Positions 37,387 through 46,569 of a stretch of DNA of 64,000 nucleotides are shown in pieces. The translations under genes and the position numbers were made by a program. This DNA is from Loktanella sp. DSM 29012 (GTDB taxonomy: Bacteria > Pseudomonadota > Alphaproteobacteria > Rhodobacterales > Rhodobacteraceae). Under the pieces are notes generated by a model. It worked only from the letters and a program-made list of their open reading frames with translations, was not told the origin of the DNA and made no database searches. Within the stretch, counting starts at the first letter, position 1, and every line of letters begins with the position of its first letter. The stretch is from assembly GCF_900110705.1 (NCBI RefSeq), contig NZ_FOEJ01000002.1:464131-528130 (forward strand), read 5' to 3'.

Positions 37387-37515
37387 CCATGTGTATCGGC
37401 GCGCCGGCAGCATAGGCGTTGATCTGATCGAAGATGTCGTTGAACTGCATGTAGAATTCGTCTTCGGTGACATAAGCGTTGCACCCTTTGGTCGAGATGG
37501 GGCGTAATCCGCGAA
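37370..37515 (-). pseudogene. C-terminal remnant of a D-isomer 2-hydroxyacid dehydrogenase
   Basis: On the minus strand ITPHL (37508-37494) is in one frame and YVTEDEFYMQFNDIFDQINA followed by YAAGAPIHMVNPSI and a stop at 37372-37370 is in another. ITPHLxYVTxExFxxxxxD and GxPxxxVNP are the usual ending of this dehydrogenase family, so a frameshift separates them. Nothing upstream matches the rest of the enzyme. Its end overlaps the AbrB-type gene by 17 bases on the opposite strand. Confidence 0.65.
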
Positions 37516-37743
37516 TTGCCCCGGCATGAGATGTTCCTCAAGCCGGGGACAGCATCTGGCGTTTCTCATGCGCTTCTCTGCTCCTGATGATCGGACTGTC
37601 AGGCTTCGAATTGCATTGATTACACCATGGCAGGTGGCCGATGGCCAAGATCCTTATGCGGGCGGCTGGTATTGTCGAACGCCATCCCGGTTGCGGACAC
37701 CGGCGCTGCACGTCGCATGACTGTCCGCGTCCTGCTGCGGAAA
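37516..37743. other. spacer without a recognisable gene
   Basis: About 230 bp between the dehydrogenase remnant and the flavoprotein gene. Only short frames are present and I recognise nothing in it; with the neighbouring remnant it looks like residue of deletion. Confidence 0.4.
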
Positions 37744-39798
37744 CTAAACCGCGACCATCAGCCGTAACGCGTCGTAGATTGCTGCGTGGGTGTTTCGGGC
37801 GGAAACTGCGTCACCGATACGGAACAGCTGAAACGTGCCCTGTGTGTTGCGGACGACCGTCTGTGGCCGCACATTCAGCAAATCGGCCTGATCGACCGCA
37901 CCGCCATTCGACGAGGCAGGCCGCAACTCGTGATAAAGCTCATCGAGCGGCGTGGTGCCGTAATTCACGACGACGTGGTCGTAATCGCAATGCCCCACCT
38001 TGTCGGAATAATCGGTCCCGATGCGCGCGCGCAGCCGATTGCCGACCTGCTCTATTCCGCGCAGACGTTTGGTGACGGTGAATGTCACGTCGTCCCGTTG
38101 CAGGTTACGCATATAGGGGACGAGGTTCATGGCCATGACTTCGGGTGCGAAGGTGCGGTCGGGGGTCATGATTTCGACGGTGCATCCGGCGTTTACGGCC
38201 ATCTCGGCGGCCTGCAGCCCTGTGTGGTCACCGGCTTCGTCGTAGATCAGAACCGATCCTGACGGTTTTATGTCACCCGACAGAATGTCCCAAGCAGATA
38301 TGACGTGTTCCGGTGCATCTGCTTCGTACAGGGTTGTGTTCGCCATGCCGCCGGTCGCGATGACGACGACGTCAGGCTTTTCGTCCAGCACGTCCGAGGC
38401 TTCGGCATAGAGGTTGTATCGCAGCGTGGCACCGGCGGCCTCGCACTGGGCGACACGCCAGTCGATGATCTGCATCATCTCGGCCCGCCGCTTTGAACGG
38501 GCCGTCAGGAGAACCTGGCCACCGGCGCGACTGCCTGCCTCGAATACCACGACCTCGTGACCGCGCGCGCTTGCGACGCGCGCCGCTTCCAGCCCTGCGG
38601 GGCCGGCACCAACGACGACAACCTTGCGGCGCGCGGTGCCGGGTTCGATGACGTGGGGCATCGAAAGTTCCCGGCCCGTCGCGGCATTGTGGATGCACAG
38701 CGCCTCGCCGCCCTGATAGATACGGTCCAGACAATAGTTCGCCCCGACGCAGGGGCGGATGTCATGTTCGCGGCCCTCCACAATCTTGCGAACCACATGG
38801 GGGTCGGCCATGTGCGCGCGGGTCATGCCGACCATGTCCAGAAGGCCCGAAGCAATGGCATGACGTGCGGTGGCGACGTCCTGGATTTTGGCGGCGTGGA
38901 ATGTCGGCATGCCGGTCGCGCGCCGGACTTCGCCGGCGAAATCCAGATGCGGGGCCGACGGCATCCCCTGAATCGGGATCACATCAGTCATGGCCGGGTC
39001 GGTATGAATGCGACCCCTGATGACGTTGAGGAAATCGACCTGGCCCGTATCGCGCAGCAGTTTGGAAATCTGGATACCCTCTTCGACCGTGATGCCGCCC
39101 GCCTGCACCTCGTCCGCCGTATAGCGAATGCCGACGATAAATGCGGGGCCTACCCGTTTGCGCACGGCGGCCAGCACATCGGTGGTAAAGCGCAGCCGGT
39201 TTTCCAGCGTATCCGCGCCGTAGGGACCGGTCAGCTTGTTGGACAGTGGCGACCAGAACTGGTCCATCAGGTGCCCGTAGGCCTGGATTTCGATCCCGTC
39301 CATGCCGCCAGCCTGCATGCGTTCGGCGGCGGTCGCGTAATCCTCGATCACGCGCTCTATATCCCAGTCCTCCATCATCTTGGGAAAGGCGCGGTGCGCG
39401 GGTTCGCGGTCGGGGCCCGCCGAAATCGACGGCAGCCAGTCACCTTTGTTCCAGTTCGTGCGGCGGCCCAGATGAGTCAGCTGAATCATGGCCGCACAGC
39501 CGTGTTCGTGCAAGGAATCGGTCAACTCGCGGATCCACGGTACGACCTCGTCGCGATAGGCCAGAATGTTGTTGAAGACCGGCGGGCTGTCGCGGCTGAC
39601 CGCGGCGGACCCTGCGGTCATCGCCAGGGCCACGCCGCCTTTGGCACGCTCTTCATGATAGGCGCGATACCTGGCCTTGGGCATCCCGTCTTCGGGATAG
39701 GCCGGTTCGTGACTTGTGGTCATCACCCGGTTCTTCAGGGTCAGATGCTTGAGCTGGTAGGGCTGAAGCAGGGGATCGGCGGCGACGTGGTCTTTCAT
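37744..39798 (-). CDS. DgcA-type NADH:flavin oxidoreductase / amine demethylase
   Basis: The 684-residue protein has an N-terminal old-yellow-enzyme TIM barrel with FMN (LKNRVMTTSHEPAYPEDG near residue 20, IQLTHLGRR about 93-101), a 4Fe-4S cysteine region (CVGANYCLDRIYQGG...CIHN, about 346-367) and a C-terminal FAD/NAD module (VVVGAGPAGLEAA about 390-402). Length and order match trimethylamine dehydrogenase, DgcA (dimethylglycine demethylase) and N-methylproline demethylase. Together with the Rieske and reductase genes it should remove a later N-methyl group from a quaternary-amine product. ATG 39798 is chosen over a start nine codons earlier. Substrate is inferred. Confidence 0.75.
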   Translation of the reverse strand: MKDHVAADPLLQPYQLKHLTLKNRVMTTSHEPAYPEDGMPKARYRAYHEERAKGGVALAMTAGSAAVSRDSPPVFNNILAYRDEVVPWIRELTDSLHEHGCAAMIQLTHLGRRTNWNKGDWLPSISAGPDREPAHRAFPKMMEDWDIERVIEDYATAAERMQAGGMDGIEIQAYGHLMDQFWSPLSNKLTGPYGADTLENRLRFTTDVLAAVRKRVGPAFIVGIRYTADEVQAGGITVEEGIQISKLLRDTGQVDFLNVIRGRIHTDPAMTDVIPIQGMPSAPHLDFAGEVRRATGMPTFHAAKIQDVATARHAIASGLLDMVGMTRAHMADPHVVRKIVEGREHDIRPCVGANYCLDRIYQGGEALCIHNAATGRELSMPHVIEPGTARRKVVVVGAGPAGLEAARVASARGHEVVVFEAGSRAGGQVLLTARSKRRAEMMQIIDWRVAQCEAAGATLRYNLYAEASDVLDEKPDVVVIATGGMANTTLYEADAPEHVISAWDILSGDIKPSGSVLIYDEAGDHTGLQAAEMAVNAGCTVEIMTPDRTFAPEVMAMNLVPYMRNLQRDDVTFTVTKRLRGIEQVGNRLRARIGTDYSDKVGHCDYDHVVVNYGTTPLDELYHELRPASSNGGAVDQADLLNVRPQTVVRNTQGTFQLFRIGDAVSARNTHAAIYDALRLMVAV

Positions 39799-39814
39799 CG
39801 GGGGACTTTCTTCT

Positions 39815-40867
39815 TCAGCAATCAAGAATGATGTCGGTCAGAGGGCGACTGACGCAGGGCAGGATAAAGCCGCGATCGATCTCGCGCTGGCGGATGCCGC
39901 CTTCGTGGGTCATCACGACCTCGCCTGCATGTTTGAATGTCTTGCAGGTGCCGCACATTCCCCGTGCACAAGAGGAGGCAAGCGGCAGTCCCGCCTCTTT
40001 CATCGCGGCCAGGATCGTGCTGGTTTCTGCACATTCGAACGACCGACCCGTCCGGGAAAGTGTTACCGTCCTGTTCGGCGTATCGGCCCCGGCGGTGACA
40101 CCGGGCAGCGGCGAGGAAAAATCAAAGCTTTCCTCGCCATAGCGATCCGCGGGTACGCCTGCGGCATAGGCCGTGGTGCGCACCATCTCCATGAAGGAAT
40201 GGGGTCCGCAGCACAGGACGGTGCGATCCGACAGATCCGGGATAACCCTTTTCAGCAGTTCGGCGTCCGGTCGGACACCCCCAGGGCCGCGCGTTGTGAT
40301 CGGCACATGGACAAGGCGGCGCAGACGCCGCGTCAGACCGTCGATTTCATCAGCAGCAACAAGATCCGCCGATGTGGATGCGACCTGGATCAGGACAATA
40401 TCAAGGTCCATGCCCCGGTCGGCCGCGGTCCGCACGATCGACAACATCGGGGTCATCCCGCTGCCCGCCGCCACCAGCGCATAGGCCGATCCCGGCAACG
40501 TCGCAGGACCAAAGCGACCAGACGGGCCCAGCGCCTCGATGGTGGCGCCCGGAACAAGTGTGTCGTGAAGCCCGCGCGCGCCGGGGCCGTCCTGCCGCTT
40601 GACCGCAATCTCGATGCCGCCGTCGCGCGCGGCCGAGGACGCGATGGTATAGCACCGTTCGACCGGGCCGTCCGGCGTGTCGATACGGAACGTCATGAAC
40701 TGACCGGGATCGTGTTCGATCCGGCTGCCATCCTGCGGCGTCAAGAAAAAGCTCCGGATATCCGCCGTTTCGTCCCAAACCGCACGACACACAAGCGCGC
40801 CCCACCGGTCGGACGGGAACCGCCGCCGCCGCCGTGCGCCCCAATCGGCAAGGTCCACCCGCGTCAT
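39815..40867 (-). CDS. ferredoxin-NAD(P)H reductase component of a Rieske oxygenase
   Basis: The 350-residue protein has a ferredoxin-reductase FAD domain (GQFMTFRIDTP, ERCYTIASSA; about residues 54-78), an NAD domain (ALVAAGSGMTPML about 135-147, VLCCGPHSFME) and a C-terminal plant-type 2Fe-2S ferredoxin with CARGMCGTC and a distant Cys in ILPCVS. This is the GbcB plan: it feeds electrons from NADH to the Rieske partner. The ATG at 40867 overlaps the Rieske stop (ATGA); an in-frame opening farther upstream is antisense to nothing real and is rejected. Confidence 0.85.
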   Translation of the reverse strand: MTRVDLADWGARRRRRFPSDRWGALVCRAVWDETADIRSFFLTPQDGSRIEHDPGQFMTFRIDTPDGPVERCYTIASSAARDGGIEIAVKRQDGPGARGLHDTLVPGATIEALGPSGRFGPATLPGSAYALVAAGSGMTPMLSIVRTAADRGMDLDIVLIQVASTSADLVAADEIDGLTRRLRRLVHVPITTRGPGGVRPDAELLKRVIPDLSDRTVLCCGPHSFMEMVRTTAYAAGVPADRYGEESFDFSSPLPGVTAGADTPNRTVTLSRTGRSFECAETSTILAAMKEAGLPLASSCARGMCGTCKTFKHAGEVVMTHEGGIRQREIDRGFILPCVSRPLTDIILDC

Positions 40868-42132
40868 GCGCCGTATCCGTGGGCCTGCATGCGGGTGACA
40901 TACCACGTTGCGAATTCGTCCAGCGCCCGTTCGGTATAGGGCGAATAGGGGCCGGGTCTGTATCCGGGTGACGCGACGCCGCGGTGGGCCAGTCCTACGA
41001 GATGCGCGTCCTCCGCATTCGTGGTCTTCCACACGGATGTCAGCGTTTCCAGATCGTAGTCTACGCCCTCCACCGCGTCCGCATGGACAAGCCATTTCGT
41101 CCGGACCAGCGTTCTGTTCGGACCCAAGGGAAAAGCGGTGAAGATGACGGCATGATCGGACATGACATGGTTCCAAGAGTTGATCCCCCACAGATGCACA
41201 TCGCCCATCCAGGGCCTGCCCGCATTGCCCAACGGAATCTGCACGGCGGCGCGGGTGTCCGGTGTCTGGCTTTCGCCCAATCCCGCGATGATCAATCGCT
41301 GGGTGCGAAAATTCGTAGGCCAGCCAACCGTGTGTTCGATGGCCTCGAACGGCATGTCCTGGGCGCGCCAATATTGTTCATAGCTGGCATAGGCGTCGAG
41401 CAGGGCGTTCACTTCCGCCTTTTCGGTGTCGGTCAGACCTTCCGGGTCATAGCCGAAATCCGCCGCGTGAAACGACAGGCTAAGTTGCGGATGGTTGGGC
41501 GCGCAGTGATAGCACTCGCGGTTGTTCTCCATCGTCAGCTTCCAGTTGCCCTCTTCGATCAGGTCCTGCTCAAAGGCCACCTTGGCATTGCGCAGATCAT
41601 AGTCTGCCAGGCGCGGTTCAAGAATCTCTGCCAGTTCCGCGATATCCGCCGGGGGATCGTCCGACAGGCAGGCATACAAGATCCCACCGATGTCGCGCAG
41701 AGCGACGGGTTTGAGGTGATGCAGCGACCGATCGAAATCGACACCCATATGCGGCGCGCGCGCAAGCGTCCCGTCCAGATCGTAGGTCCATTGGTGATAG
41801 GGGCAGACAAGTTTTCCCACGACCGAACGGCCCGGCGGCAAAAGCCGCGCCCCCCGGTGAGAGCAGACATTGTGAAACGCCCGCAGCGCGTCGTCGTCGT
41901 CGCGCAGGATGACGATGGAGGCAGGACCGATATCGATCGCGATGACATCCCCGGCCTCGGGTATGTCGCAGGTCACGCCCACGGCGATCCAGTGCTGCCC
42001 GAAGATCGCCTTGCAATCCGCCTGCCAGGCCGCATCCGACGTATAAAGCGGTGCCGGAAGGCTGTAGCCCGGTCGTCGGGCCGCCAGAAGCGACGCAATA
42101 TCATCGGGACGGGAATTGCCATGATCCAGCAT
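40864..42132 (-). CDS. Rieske oxygenase alpha subunit, quaternary-amine demethylase type (GbcA/Stc2-like)
   Basis: The 422-residue protein has the Rieske 2Fe-2S motif CSHRGARLL...CPYHQW (about residues 89-112) and the mononuclear iron region ENNRECYHCAPNHPQL (about 204-219). The sequence order and VHADAVEGVDYDLETLT near 346-362 are like glycine betaine monooxygenase GbcA and stachydrine demethylase. It should oxidatively remove one methyl group from a betaine. First gene of a three-gene operon with its reductase and a DgcA-type enzyme; a LysR gene is divergent. Which betaine is used is not resolved. Confidence 0.8.
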   Translation of the reverse strand: MLDHGNSRPDDIASLLAARRPGYSLPAPLYTSDAAWQADCKAIFGQHWIAVGVTCDIPEAGDVIAIDIGPASIVILRDDDDALRAFHNVCSHRGARLLPPGRSVVGKLVCPYHQWTYDLDGTLARAPHMGVDFDRSLHHLKPVALRDIGGILYACLSDDPPADIAELAEILEPRLADYDLRNAKVAFEQDLIEEGNWKLTMENNRECYHCAPNHPQLSLSFHAADFGYDPEGLTDTEKAEVNALLDAYASYEQYWRAQDMPFEAIEHTVGWPTNFRTQRLIIAGLGESQTPDTRAAVQIPLGNAGRPWMGDVHLWGINSWNHVMSDHAVIFTAFPLGPNRTLVRTKWLVHADAVEGVDYDLETLTSVWKTTNAEDAHLVGLAHRGVASPGYRPGPYSPYTERALDEFATWYVTRMQAHGYGA

Positions 42133-42221
42133 TGTGCCTCCTCGGCGTGGGATATGTCGCCACTACGGGTCTGTTTTCGCCGCCATCATGCGCTTGACCG
42201 AAGCCTCGGAAAACTGCACTA

Positions 42222-42233
42222 ATTTACGCAAAT
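42222..42233. promoter_or_regulatory. candidate LysR operator
   Basis: ATTT-ACGC-AAAT, a near-symmetric AT-flanked element, lies in the 147-bp gap between the divergent Rieske and LysR genes, 47 bp before the LysR start. LysR regulators commonly bind such sites; seen by eye only. Confidence 0.3.
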
Positions 42234-42279
42234 CCATACGTTCAGGTTATGGATCAGGTCACTTGTGCAGGAGGCCCCA

Positions 42280-43194
42280 GTGTCTCACCAGATCCGCCGC
42301 AGCGTTCCTTCCCTGACCGCGCTCGTGGCGTTCGAGGCGGCGGGCAGACACGAGAATTTCACACGGGCCGCTGCGGAGCTTGGGGTCAGCCAGGCCGCCG
42401 TCAGTCGACAGATCGCCGCGCTGGAAGCCGATTTGGGCGTGGCCCTGTTCATACGGGCCAATCGCCGCGCACAGCTGACCATTGGCGGCAAGTCGCTGTA
42501 CGACGCGGTGAAAGACGGGTTCGATGCGATAGCGGACGCTGTTACCCGGCTGCGTACGGCACACGTGGACCTGACCGTCAGTGTATCGATCGCCTTCGCA
42601 CACTTTTGCCTTTTGCCGATCCTGTCGTCGTTCCGCGCGACCGCCCCGCAGATCGGTGTGCGGGTCATTTCCGAGGATGACTGGCGGGCACCGCACGATC
42701 GGACGATCGACCTGGCGATCCGTTATGGACGACCACCGTTCGACGGCATGTCTATCGTTGGATCGCTCGCTGAAACGGTTGTGCCGGTTTGCGCACCGGA
42801 TATCGCGTCTAGGCTCGCCGGTATCGTGATCGAAGACCTGATCCGCCAGACAGACGTGGCTCTCATCGCATGCGATGCACCGGAACCCAGCTGGCTCGAT
42901 TGGTCTCAGTGGCTGTCGCAGATTGGATTGACGCGGACTGCTGTGAGGGCCGGTCTGAATTTTACCAGCTATTCGGACGCGGCCTATGCAGCAATGGCCG
43001 GTCAGGGGGTTCTTCTTGGCTGGACCGGCCTTCTCGATCGGCCTCTCGCGGATGGGCGGTTGATCGAATTGGACCTGCCCCGGCTTTGCCCAGAGGAACG
43101 TCACTACGTCCTCGTTCCGGAAAACCGCCAACCATCAGGCGCCGTCAAAGCCTTTGCGCGATGGTTTCAAGAAGGTACTTTTCAACAGGCCTAG
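42280..43194 (+). CDS. LysR-family regulator (GcvA-like)
   Basis: The 304-residue protein has an N-terminal LysR helix-turn-helix (FEAAGRHENFTRAAAELGVS, QAAVSRQIAALEADLGVALF; about residues 18-60) and a periplasmic-binding-protein-like effector domain ending VLVPENRQPSGAVKAFARWF. The GTG at 42280 follows an AGGAGG at six bases and is preferred to the GTG at 42265, which sits before it. It is divergent from the Rieske operon, so it probably activates it in response to the betaine or a product. Confidence 0.85.
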   Translation: MSHQIRRSVPSLTALVAFEAAGRHENFTRAAAELGVSQAAVSRQIAALEADLGVALFIRANRRAQLTIGGKSLYDAVKDGFDAIADAVTRLRTAHVDLTVSVSIAFAHFCLLPILSSFRATAPQIGVRVISEDDWRAPHDRTIDLAIRYGRPPFDGMSIVGSLAETVVPVCAPDIASRLAGIVIEDLIRQTDVALIACDAPEPSWLDWSQWLSQIGLTRTAVRAGLNFTSYSDAAYAAMAGQGVLLGWTGLLDRPLADGRLIELDLPRLCPEERHYVLVPENRQPSGAVKAFARWFQEGTFQQA

Positions 43195-43491
43195 GTAAGA
43201 CCACGCGAGTTGCGTCAAGGTCGGTCAAATCAGCAGACGATTCAGAAAGGCAGACCACGCCTTTCACTTTCCGCATGGCGGCAATGTTTCGCACAGCACA
43301 CCTTGGCCGTCAGAAAATGCCCCCGACGCACGCGCAACCGCCTTGGTTAAGTTTCCTTACAATCTTTTTGTGCTTCTCTCGTTTTCCAGCCACCGATGAT
43401 CCAACAGTTTGCGGGATAATCCATCCTGGTTGATGGACCGCTTTCAGGGGGGCCTGCATGGGACGAGGTAACTGCTAGGGGCCGCACGTGG
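43195..43491. other. intergenic region between LysR and RND genes
   Basis: About 300 bp between convergent genes. The only structure seen is a small stem TCCATC (43420-43425)/GATGGA (43432-43437). No gene or T-run terminator is evident. Confidence 0.35.
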
Positions 43492-46400
43492 TCAGCTGGC
43501 GACGGCGTCCCTTTCGCCGCCGCTGGCGTCGTCGGCGGCTGTTTCGGGATCGCGCTGTAACAGGTCATACAGCACGGGCGTCAGGAACAGCGTCAGGATC
43601 GAGGCACCGAGGAAACCGCCGATGATGACGAGGCCGATGGACAACCGGCTTTCGGCCCCTGCCCCGCTTGACAGCACCAGCGGCACGGCACCCAGAACCG
43701 TCGACAGGACGGTCATCACGATGGGACGCAGACGCGTCACCGACGCCTCGATCGCCGCGTCGCGCACGGATTGTCCGCGTTCGCGCAGTTGGTTGGCGAA
43801 TTCCACGATCAGGATGCCGTTCTTGGCCATCAAGCCGATCAGCATGACCATCCCCACCTGAGTGTAGATGTTCACCGCCTGCCCCAGCGCCAGCAACGTC
43901 AGCAGCGCACCGGCCACCGCCAGCGGAACCGACAGCAAGATGATGATCGGCTGGATGAAGCTTTCGAATTGGGCCGCAAGCACCAGAAAGACAATGGTCA
44001 ACGCCAGCGCGAAGGTCAAAGCGATGCCGCCGGAGGTGTCTTGAAAACTCTCGGCCTGGCCGGAATAGGCGATCTGCATCTGTGGCGGCAGTTCTGCTGC
44101 AAGCCGTTCAACGGTCGCGATGGCCGACCCAAGGTCGACGCCATCGGCGAGCGAGGCCGTGATTTCGACCGACGGTTGCCGGTCCAGCCGGTTGAAGGCC
44201 GCGACCGATGCGCGGCGTTCAAGCGTCACCAGCCCATCGAGCGGCACCAGCGCGCCGCTATCGGACCGGACGTTGACGCCGCGCAGGTCGCGGGCATCGG
44301 CGCGGCGGTCGTCGGGGGCCTGAAGGATCACAGGGTATTGCCGATCACGCGAGATGAACTCTGTCACCTCGGCAGAGGCAAAGAAGGTGCGCACCGCGTC
44401 CGAAATCGCCTGCGCGTCCACGCCGATTTCGCGCGCCATGTCGCGATTGACGGCGATGTCGTAGCCCGGCGTGTTGACCTCGTAGGCACGGCGCACGCTG
44501 GTGATGTCGGGATTGTCACGCAGCTTCTGCGCCAGTTGGGCGGAATAATCCGCCGCCGCATCGAAACTGGGGGCGGTCACGATCAGGTCGAGCCCCGATC
44601 CACCGCCGCCACCCAGGCCCGACGGCGCAAAGGCACGCACGTTGGCACGGGTGATCTGGGCAAATTTCGGGCGCAGCTCTGCCAGGACATCGCGCGGACC
44701 CATCTCTCGCTCGCCCCAGGGCGCCATGACGGCAACCATAAAGGCGCGGCCCGTCTCGTTGTACTGGCCGACAATGGCGATGGTGTTCTCGATGACGCCA
44801 TCGTCGCGATACGGCGCGAGCAGCGTCTCGACCTGGCGGACCGCATCGTCGGTCAGGGCCAGCGCCGATCCGGCAGGGGCCTGTATCGACACGAGAAAGA
44901 CGCCACGGTCTTCCTCTGGTGTCAGCTGCGACGGCAGGGTCTGGTAGAGCGTCCACGACATGCCGGTCAGGGCAGCGGCGATACCCAGCACCAGGATCGG
45001 CGCACCGATCGCGCGGGTCAGAAGACTGCGGTAGCCGCTGGCCATGGCATCGGTGATCCGTTTGACGAGGCGCGCAAACCGCCCCTCTCCCTGCCCCGGC
45101 TTCAGCAAAAGGCTCGCCATGACAGGACATAGCGACAGGGCGACAAAGGTCGACACGGCCACCGCGATGGCCAGCGTGATGCCGAATTCGCTGAACAGCT
45201 GACCGATCTCGCCCGGCAGAAAGGACAGCGGCACAAAGACGGCGATCAGCACAGCCGAGGTCGAGACGACGGCAAAGAAGACTTCGTTCGCGCCGTTGCG
45301 CGCCGCTTCCTTTGGGTCGTCGCCTTCCTCGATCCGGCGTTCGATGTTTTCCAAGACGACAATGGCGTCGTCGACGACGAGGCCGATTGCGAGGATCAGC
45401 GCGAACAGCGTCAGGATGTTGATGGAAAACCCTGCGATGGCGATGCCCGCGCAGGCACCCAGCAGGGCGATGGGGATGGTCACCGCAGGGATCACCGTCG
45501 CCCGGACGGACGTGAGAAAGGCGAAGATCACGGCCACCACGATGGCCACAGAAATCGCGAGGGTGGAAAGCACCTGAACGATCGAATTCTCAATGAAATC
45601 CGCGTCGTCAGAGGTGATCGTCAGGGTGGTGCCTGCCGGCAGGTCTCCTTGAATCGCATCGACCTCTGCCCCGACCGCGTCAGAGATGGTTAGCGTGTTC
45701 GCCGAAGACTGGCGCTGCACGCCAAGTCCGATGGCGGTGACGCCGTTGGCGCGGAACTGGCTGTCATCGCTCTCGGTCCCGATTTCGACGTTCGCCACGT
45801 CACCCAGCGTAACACGGCCCATGTCGGTCGTCGTGACGACCAGCCCTTCGAACTCCGCCACGCTCGACAGTCGGGTCTGGGTGCGCAAAAGGTAGGTTCG
45901 CGCTGTGCTTTCGATCTGACCGGCGGGCAATTCGAGGTTGTTGGCCCGCAGGGCGGACGCGATCTCGTTCGCGGTGACACCGCGCGCAGCCATCCGGTCG
46001 GGATCGAGCCAGACCCGCATCGCATAGGGGCGGTCGCCGTAGATCTGCACGGCGGCGACGCCGGGCAGGGTCTCGAACCGGTCGGTGACAAAGCGATCAG
46101 CGTAATCTGTCAGCTCTGGCGCGGACAGTGTGTCGGAGGTCATGGTCATCCAGACCACCGGGTCACCCTGACTGTCGTTCTTGGCGACCTGCGGCTCGTC
46201 CGCCTCTTCGGGCAGGTCGCCCGACACAGCCTGAACCGCAGCCCGCACGTCAGAGGCCGCCTGGTCCACGTCGCGTCCCTGGCGGAAGGTGATGACCGTG
46301 CGCAGCCCGCCCAGTTCGGAGGATGTGGAGATCCTTTCGATCCCGGCAACGCTGGAAATCGCACCCTCGATCACAGAGGCAAGTTCGCTGTCCACGACCG

Positions 46401-46569
46401 CAGGACCCGCCCCGGTGTAGTTCACGCTGACCGTGACCTGCGCGGTCGAGGTGTCTGGCAATTCGCGCACCGCCATGGACTGAAGGCCCGCGATCCCGGC
46501 GATCACGATCAGGATGGACATGACGGTCGCCAGGACCGGGCGGCGGATGCACAGGTCGGGAAGGGTCAT
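43492..46569 (-). CDS. RND efflux transporter, inner-membrane permease
   Basis: The 1025-residue protein is a full-length HAE-1 type RND pump with 12 membrane segments and two large periplasmic loops. The N-terminus MTLPDLCIRRPVLATVMSIL is typical, and helix 4 carries LILAIGLVVDDAIVVLENIE with the Asp pair of the proton relay (near 400-420). It exports hydrophobic compounds with the adaptor encoded immediately upstream; no TolC-like gene is in the window, so an outer-membrane channel must come from elsewhere. Start overlaps the adaptor stop by four bases. Confidence 0.93.
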   Translation of the reverse strand: MTLPDLCIRRPVLATVMSILIVIAGIAGLQSMAVRELPDTSTAQVTVSVNYTGAGPAVVDSELASVIEGAISSVAGIERISTSSELGGLRTVITFRQGRDVDQAASDVRAAVQAVSGDLPEEADEPQVAKNDSQGDPVVWMTMTSDTLSAPELTDYADRFVTDRFETLPGVAAVQIYGDRPYAMRVWLDPDRMAARGVTANEIASALRANNLELPAGQIESTARTYLLRTQTRLSSVAEFEGLVVTTTDMGRVTLGDVANVEIGTESDDSQFRANGVTAIGLGVQRQSSANTLTISDAVGAEVDAIQGDLPAGTTLTITSDDADFIENSIVQVLSTLAISVAIVVAVIFAFLTSVRATVIPAVTIPIALLGACAGIAIAGFSINILTLFALILAIGLVVDDAIVVLENIERRIEEGDDPKEAARNGANEVFFAVVSTSAVLIAVFVPLSFLPGEIGQLFSEFGITLAIAVAVSTFVALSLCPVMASLLLKPGQGEGRFARLVKRITDAMASGYRSLLTRAIGAPILVLGIAAALTGMSWTLYQTLPSQLTPEEDRGVFLVSIQAPAGSALALTDDAVRQVETLLAPYRDDGVIENTIAIVGQYNETGRAFMVAVMAPWGEREMGPRDVLAELRPKFAQITRANVRAFAPSGLGGGGGSGLDLIVTAPSFDAAADYSAQLAQKLRDNPDITSVRRAYEVNTPGYDIAVNRDMAREIGVDAQAISDAVRTFFASAEVTEFISRDRQYPVILQAPDDRRADARDLRGVNVRSDSGALVPLDGLVTLERRASVAAFNRLDRQPSVEITASLADGVDLGSAIATVERLAAELPPQMQIAYSGQAESFQDTSGGIALTFALALTIVFLVLAAQFESFIQPIIILLSVPLAVAGALLTLLALGQAVNIYTQVGMVMLIGLMAKNGILIVEFANQLRERGQSVRDAAIEASVTRLRPIVMTVLSTVLGAVPLVLSSGAGAESRLSIGLVIIGGFLGASILTLFLTPVLYDLLQRDPETAADDASGGERDAVAS

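Noticed and set aside
39246..42222. Long plus-strand frames opposite the Rieske cluster
   Set aside because: Shadows of the minus-strand genes, which carry all metal-binding and cofactor motifs.
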